Made by a program: the position numbers and the translations under genes. A model generated the notes under the pieces. It did not search any database. It was not told the origin of the DNA and was given only the letters and a program-made list of their open reading frames with translations. DNA of 34,249 nucleotides from Caulobacter endophyticus (GTDB lineage: Bacteria; Pseudomonadota; Alphaproteobacteria; Caulobacterales; Caulobacteraceae): assembly GCF_003116815.1 (NCBI RefSeq), contig NZ_QDKQ01000021.1, positions 1 to 34,249 on the forward strand. Direction: 5' to 3'. Below, one piece after another: positions 31,214 to 34,249 of this stretch; positions within the stretch are counted from its first letter, which is position 1, and each line of letters starts with the position of its first letter.

Positions 31214-32806
31214 ATGCTGAGCCTATCCCGCTGGAAGATTGTCCTCGTCACCCTGTCGGTGATCTTCGGCATCGTCTTCACAATGCCGAATCTTCTGCCG
31301 CAGAAGACGCTAGACGCTTTGCCGGGATGGGTTCCCAAGCAGAAGCTGAACCTGGGCCTCGACCTCCAGGGCGGGTCGTACCTTCTTTATGAGGTCGACA
31401 CCGCTCAACTGCGCAAGGAGCGCCTCGACAATCTGGTCGAGGACGCCCGCAACACGCTGCGCAACGCGGGAATCAGCTTCAACGGCCTTGCCGTGACCAA
31501 CGGCGTGGTCGGTGTCCGCATCGATGACGCCGGCAAGGTCAACGCCGCCGTCGCCGAGCTGCGCAAGCTGGGCAGCCCGCTGCAGAGCGGCGTGGGCACG
31601 GACCTGAACGTCTCGACCAAGGCCGACCAGCGCATCGAGCTGGCCTTCTCTCCGGAAGCCGCCCGCGCCGACGCCTCCAAGGCCGTCGAGCAGTCGATCG
31701 AGACCATCCGTCGCCGTATCGACAGCCTCGGCACCAAGGAGCCGACGATCACCCGCCAGGGCGCGGACCGCATCGTCATCCAGGCTGCCGGCGAAAGCGA
31801 TCCGGAACGCCTGAAGGCCGTCATCGGCAAGACCGCCAAGCTGACCTTCCAGATGGTCGACGAGACGGTCACCCAGGAAGAGATGGCTTCGGGGCGCATG
31901 CCTCCGGGCACGGTGCTGGTGGCCGGCGACGACTTCCAGCCCTACTACGCCCTGAAGAAGCGCGCCGTCGTCTCGGGCGAGGAGCTGGTCGACGCCCAGC
32001 AGGCCTTCGACGGCCAGAGCGGTCGCCCCGTGGTGTCGTTCCGCTTCAACGGTTCGGGCGCGCGCAAGTTCGGCGACGCCACCTCGCGCAACATCGGCAA
32101 GCGCTTCGCCATCGTCCTCGACAACAAGGTCATCTCGGCCCCGACCATCCAGACGCCGATCCTCGGCGGTTCGGGCCAGATCACCGGCAGCTTCACCGTC
32201 GAAAGCGCCAGCGAGCTGTCGCTGCTGCTGCGCTCGGGCGCGCTGCCGGCCCAGCTGAACATCGAAGAGCAACGCACCGTCGGCGCCGAACTGGGCGCGG
32301 ACGCCGTCAAGGCCGGCGCCATCTCGCTGGCCATCGGCGCGGCGGCGATGTTCGTCTTCATCATCCTGGCCTACGGCCTGTTCGGCGTGTTCGCGGCCTT
32401 GGCCCTGGTGGCCAACGTGCTGCTGATCGTCGGCATCATGTCGTTCAGCCAGGCGACCCTGACCTTCCCCGGCATCGCCGGCCTGATCCTCACGCTCGCC
32501 GTCGCCGTCGACGCCAACGTGCTGATCTACGAACGGATGCGGGACGAGGCCGCGGCGGGGAGGTCGCCCATGTCGGCGGCCGACACCGGCTACAAGCTGG
32601 CCCTGGTGTCGATCCTCGACGCCAACATCACCAGCCTGATCTCGGCAGGCATCATGTTCAGCTTCGGCTCGGGCCCGGTGAAGGGCTTTGCCTGGACCCT
32701 CGCAATCGGCGTGTTCACTTCGTTGTTCACCGCCATCATCATCACTCAAGTGCTCATCGGTTGGTGGTTCAAGGTCGCCAAGCCGAAGAAGCTGCCGATC
32801 GCGTAA
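31214..32806 (+). CDS. secD: Protein translocase subunit SecD
   Basis: A 530-residue inner-membrane protein with one N-terminal membrane segment, a large periplasmic domain and five C-terminal segments. Seen are LNLGLDLQGGSYLLYEVD (45-62), SIETIRRRIDSLGTKEPTI and the membrane signature AVAVDANVLIYERMRDE (about 427-443), whose Asp takes part in proton-driven movement. SecD with SecF uses the proton gradient to help complete protein export. The ATG at 31214 has only a weak ribosome-binding site. secF starts 12 bases after the stop codon. Confidence 0.96.
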   Translation: MLSLSRWKIVLVTLSVIFGIVFTMPNLLPQKTLDALPGWVPKQKLNLGLDLQGGSYLLYEVDTAQLRKERLDNLVEDARNTLRNAGISFNGLAVTNGVVGVRIDDAGKVNAAVAELRKLGSPLQSGVGTDLNVSTKADQRIELAFSPEAARADASKAVEQSIETIRRRIDSLGTKEPTITRQGADRIVIQAAGESDPERLKAVIGKTAKLTFQMVDETVTQEEMASGRMPPGTVLVAGDDFQPYYALKKRAVVSGEELVDAQQAFDGQSGRPVVSFRFNGSGARKFGDATSRNIGKRFAIVLDNKVISAPTIQTPILGGSGQITGSFTVESASELSLLLRSGALPAQLNIEEQRTVGAELGADAVKAGAISLAIGAAAMFVFIILAYGLFGVFAALALVANVLLIVGIMSFSQATLTFPGIAGLILTLAVAVDANVLIYERMRDEAAAGRSPMSAADTGYKLALVSILDANITSLISAGIMFSFGSGPVKGFAWTLAIGVFTSLFTAIIITQVLIGWWFKVAKPKKLPIA

Positions 32807-32818
32807 GGATCAAAGCTC

Positions 32819-33769
32819 ATGGCTGCTTGGCCCCTCATCCGCCTGATCCCGCGCTCGACCCACTTCCGCTTCGTGCGCTGGGCGCCCGTCGCCGCCGTCT
32901 TTTCGCTGATCCTGATCCTAGGCTCCGGCGTGTCGTTCTTCACCCAGGGCCTGAACCTGGGCATCGACTTCAAGGGCGGCGTCGCCCTCGAAGCCCGCAT
33001 GCCCACGGCCATCGACCTCGACGATCTGCGCAAGGTGGCCAAGTCCACCGGCGCGCATGACGTCCAGGTCCAGGGCTTCGGCTCGCCCAACTCGGCGATG
33101 ATCCGCTTCCTGCCGACCGAGGGCGTCAACGCCAACGTCGAGGCCAACCGGATCAAGACCGAGATCATCGCCAAGTTCCCCGGCATGACCATGCCGGCGC
33201 CGACCGTCATCGGCGCCAAGGTCTCGGGCGAACTGCTGATGGGCGGCTTCAAGGCGCTCGGCATCGCCCTGCTGCTGATGCTCGGCTACATCTGGTTCCG
33301 CTTCCAGTGGCAGTTCGCCGTCGGCGCCGTCGTGGCCGTGTTCCACGACATCATCCTGACCCTGGGCATCCTGTCGGTGATGCAGATCGAGTTCTCGATG
33401 ACCTCGGTCGCGGCCCTGCTGACGGTCATCGGCTACTCGATGAACGAAAAGGTCATCACCTTCGACCGCCTCAAGGAAAACCTGCGCAAGTACAAGACCA
33501 CGCCGCTGCGCGAGATCATCGACCTGTCGGAGAACGAGCGTCTGTCGCGGACGATCATCACCGGCTCGACGGCGCTGCTGGCGCTGGGCGGCACGATGAT
33601 CTTCGGCGGGCCGGTGCTGTTCCCGCTGGTCTTCACCATGGTGTTCGGCATCGCCATCGGCACCTATTCGTCGATCTACATCGCTCTGCCCCTGATCCTG
33701 GTCTGGGGCGTCAAGCGCGGCGATGAAGAGGCCAAGCCGGTCAAGCTCGGCGCGGCCAGCCAGCCGTGA
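32819..33769 (+). CDS. secF: Protein translocase subunit SecF
   Basis: A 316-residue partner of SecD with six membrane segments. The family motifs are NLGIDFKGGVALEARM near the first periplasmic loop, GYSMNEKVITFDRLKENLR (205-223) and RLSRTIITGST with Arg244. In most SecF proteins the first of these reads ND; here Glu210 takes the place of the Asp. The ATG at 32819 is 12 bases after secD. The stop codon overlaps the GTG start of the next gene (GTGA), so at least part of translation is coupled. Confidence 0.95.
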   Translation: MAAWPLIRLIPRSTHFRFVRWAPVAAVFSLILILGSGVSFFTQGLNLGIDFKGGVALEARMPTAIDLDDLRKVAKSTGAHDVQVQGFGSPNSAMIRFLPTEGVNANVEANRIKTEIIAKFPGMTMPAPTVIGAKVSGELLMGGFKALGIALLLMLGYIWFRFQWQFAVGAVVAVFHDIILTLGILSVMQIEFSMTSVAALLTVIGYSMNEKVITFDRLKENLRKYKTTPLREIIDLSENERLSRTIITGSTALLALGGTMIFGGPVLFPLVFTMVFGIAIGTYSSIYIALPLILVWGVKRGDEEAKPVKLGAASQP

Positions 33770-34137
33770 GCCAGGCGCTGACCCCGCGCCAGCCCCCGTC
33801 GATCGACGCCTGGGGCGGCGGCGGCTTCAGGGTCTCGGGCGTCTGGCGGCCCGGTTCGCTGCTGGTCATCGACGACCAGCCGCAGGACTGGGCGGTCACG
33901 AGCCTGGCCGACCTGACGCCGGAGGCCTTCGCCCAGGTGTTCGCCGCCGGCGGCGCGGTCGAGTTCGTGCTGCTGGGCGTGGGTCTGGCCAACGCCTTGC
34001 CGCCGCGCCCGGTGCGTGACGCCCTGAAGGCCGCGGGCCTTGGTCTGGAGTTCATGAGCACCGAGGCGGCGGCTCGCACCTACAACGTCCTGGCCAGCGA
34101 AGGCCGGCGACTGGCGGCGGCGCTGATCGCGGTCTAG
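33766..34137 (+). CDS. Mth938-like domain protein (DUF498)
   Basis: A 123-residue protein matching the Mth938/DUF498 family, related to mitochondrial NDUFAF3. Core segments are GGFRVSGVWRPGSLLVID and VEFVLLGVGLANALPPRPV, then LEFMSTEAAARTYNVLASEG. The GTG at 33766 overlaps the secF stop codon (GTGA), and this position after secF is common in alphaproteobacteria. In mitochondria the family assists assembly of respiratory complex I; the bacterial role is not settled. The TAG stop codon lies inside a CTAG at which an insertion element appears to begin. Confidence 0.85.
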   Translation: MSQALTPRQPPSIDAWGGGGFRVSGVWRPGSLLVIDDQPQDWAVTSLADLTPEAFAQVFAAGGAVEFVLLGVGLANALPPRPVRDALKAAGLGLEFMSTEAAARTYNVLASEGRRLAAALIAV

Positions 34138-34138
34138 G

Positions 34139-34249
34139 TGTCGAAGCTATGAAGGTTGTTCACCCGGGGCGGTGCTGAGAGGCTGGGGTTGCGAAGCGCC
34201 AAACTCTAGCCCGGAGGCCCCGGATGAACGTGCATGAGAATGCGCGGCT
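34139..34249 (+). mobile_element. Left end of an IS481-family insertion sequence (partial)
   Basis: The sequence from 34139 begins TGTCGAAGCTATGAAGG and leads, after 85 bases, to GGAGG and an ATG opening MNVHENAR, the usual start of IS481-family transposases (they typically open MN-x-H-x-NAR-L). It is preceded by TCTAGG (34133-34138), fitting the NCTAGN target known for IS481. The element continues past the window edge, so the right end and target duplication cannot be checked. Confidence 0.65.
34224..34249 (+). CDS. IS481-family transposase, N-terminal fragment
   Basis: Only eight complete codons are in the window (MNVHENAR). GGAGG at 34213-34217 is well spaced before the ATG. The start motif and the upstream end sequence suggest an IS481-type DDE transposase. 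The identification rests on a short stretch and is moderate. Confidence 0.55.

Noticed and set aside
1..34249. CRISPR arrays, tRNA or rRNA genes, prophage modules
   Set aside because: No regularly spaced repeats, no tRNA-like cloverleaf and no phage structural genes were seen on either strand.

Overview
The window is high-GC, tightly packed alphaproteobacterial chromosome. The flagellin locus has the gene order of the Caulobacter crescentus alpha-flagellin cluster (flmG, flbT-flaF, fljL, fljK, flaG, fljJ, flmH, flaEY), so Caulobacter or a very close relative is the best assignment. Supporting signs are sigma-54 flagellin promoters with ftr-like (FlbD) palindromes, CtrA-type TTAACCAT motifs, a FixK/FNR box and an alphaproteobacterial LexA box (GAAC-N7-GAAC).

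Layout. 1-941: 3' part of a secreted fasciclin-domain protein. 1040-4125: glyQ-glyS, encoding tetrameric glycyl-tRNA synthetase; glyS carries an internal block of much lower GC. 4130-4248 and 7251-7387: two copies of a composite palindromic intergenic element, in opposite polarity, each between convergent genes. 4252-5888 (-): an HD-domain hydrolase and an NrtR-like degenerate-Nudix regulator, translationally coupled. 6027-7243 (+): universal stress protein and a small conserved protein behind a perfect FixK box. 7397-9877 (-): lipoprotein, MoxR-type ATPase, a 51-residue protein and a very acidic protein.

9958-20054 is the flagellin module. FlmG (TPR plus glycosyltransferase) and FlmH (PseH-like acetyltransferase) act in pseudaminic-acid glycosylation of flagellin. 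FlbT and FlaF control flagellin mRNA and secretion. FljL, FljK and FljJ are three flagellins, FlaG is a filament accessory protein, and FlaEY is a large protein with beta-propeller-like repeats and a FliD-like C-terminal part. Two unknown envelope proteins follow (20121-21205).

21361-21894: ssb behind a LexA box. 22304-24625: TonB-dependent receptor. 24622-29617: biotin locus, with bioF-bioD-oxidoreductase on the minus strand and bioA-EamA transporter diverging on the plus strand. 29614-30720 (-): small membrane protein and DUF815 ATPase. 30839-34137: yajC-secD-secF and an Mth938-domain gene. From 34139 to the window end lies what looks like the left end of an IS481-family insertion sequence, inserted at a CTAG target that contains the stop codon of the preceding gene.

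I found no tRNA, rRNA, CRISPR array or prophage. No complete unknown defence or mobile system is visible. The points most worth a second look are the low-GC block in glyS, the paired composite palindromes, the FlaEY architecture, the FixK-box promoter and the IS481 end.
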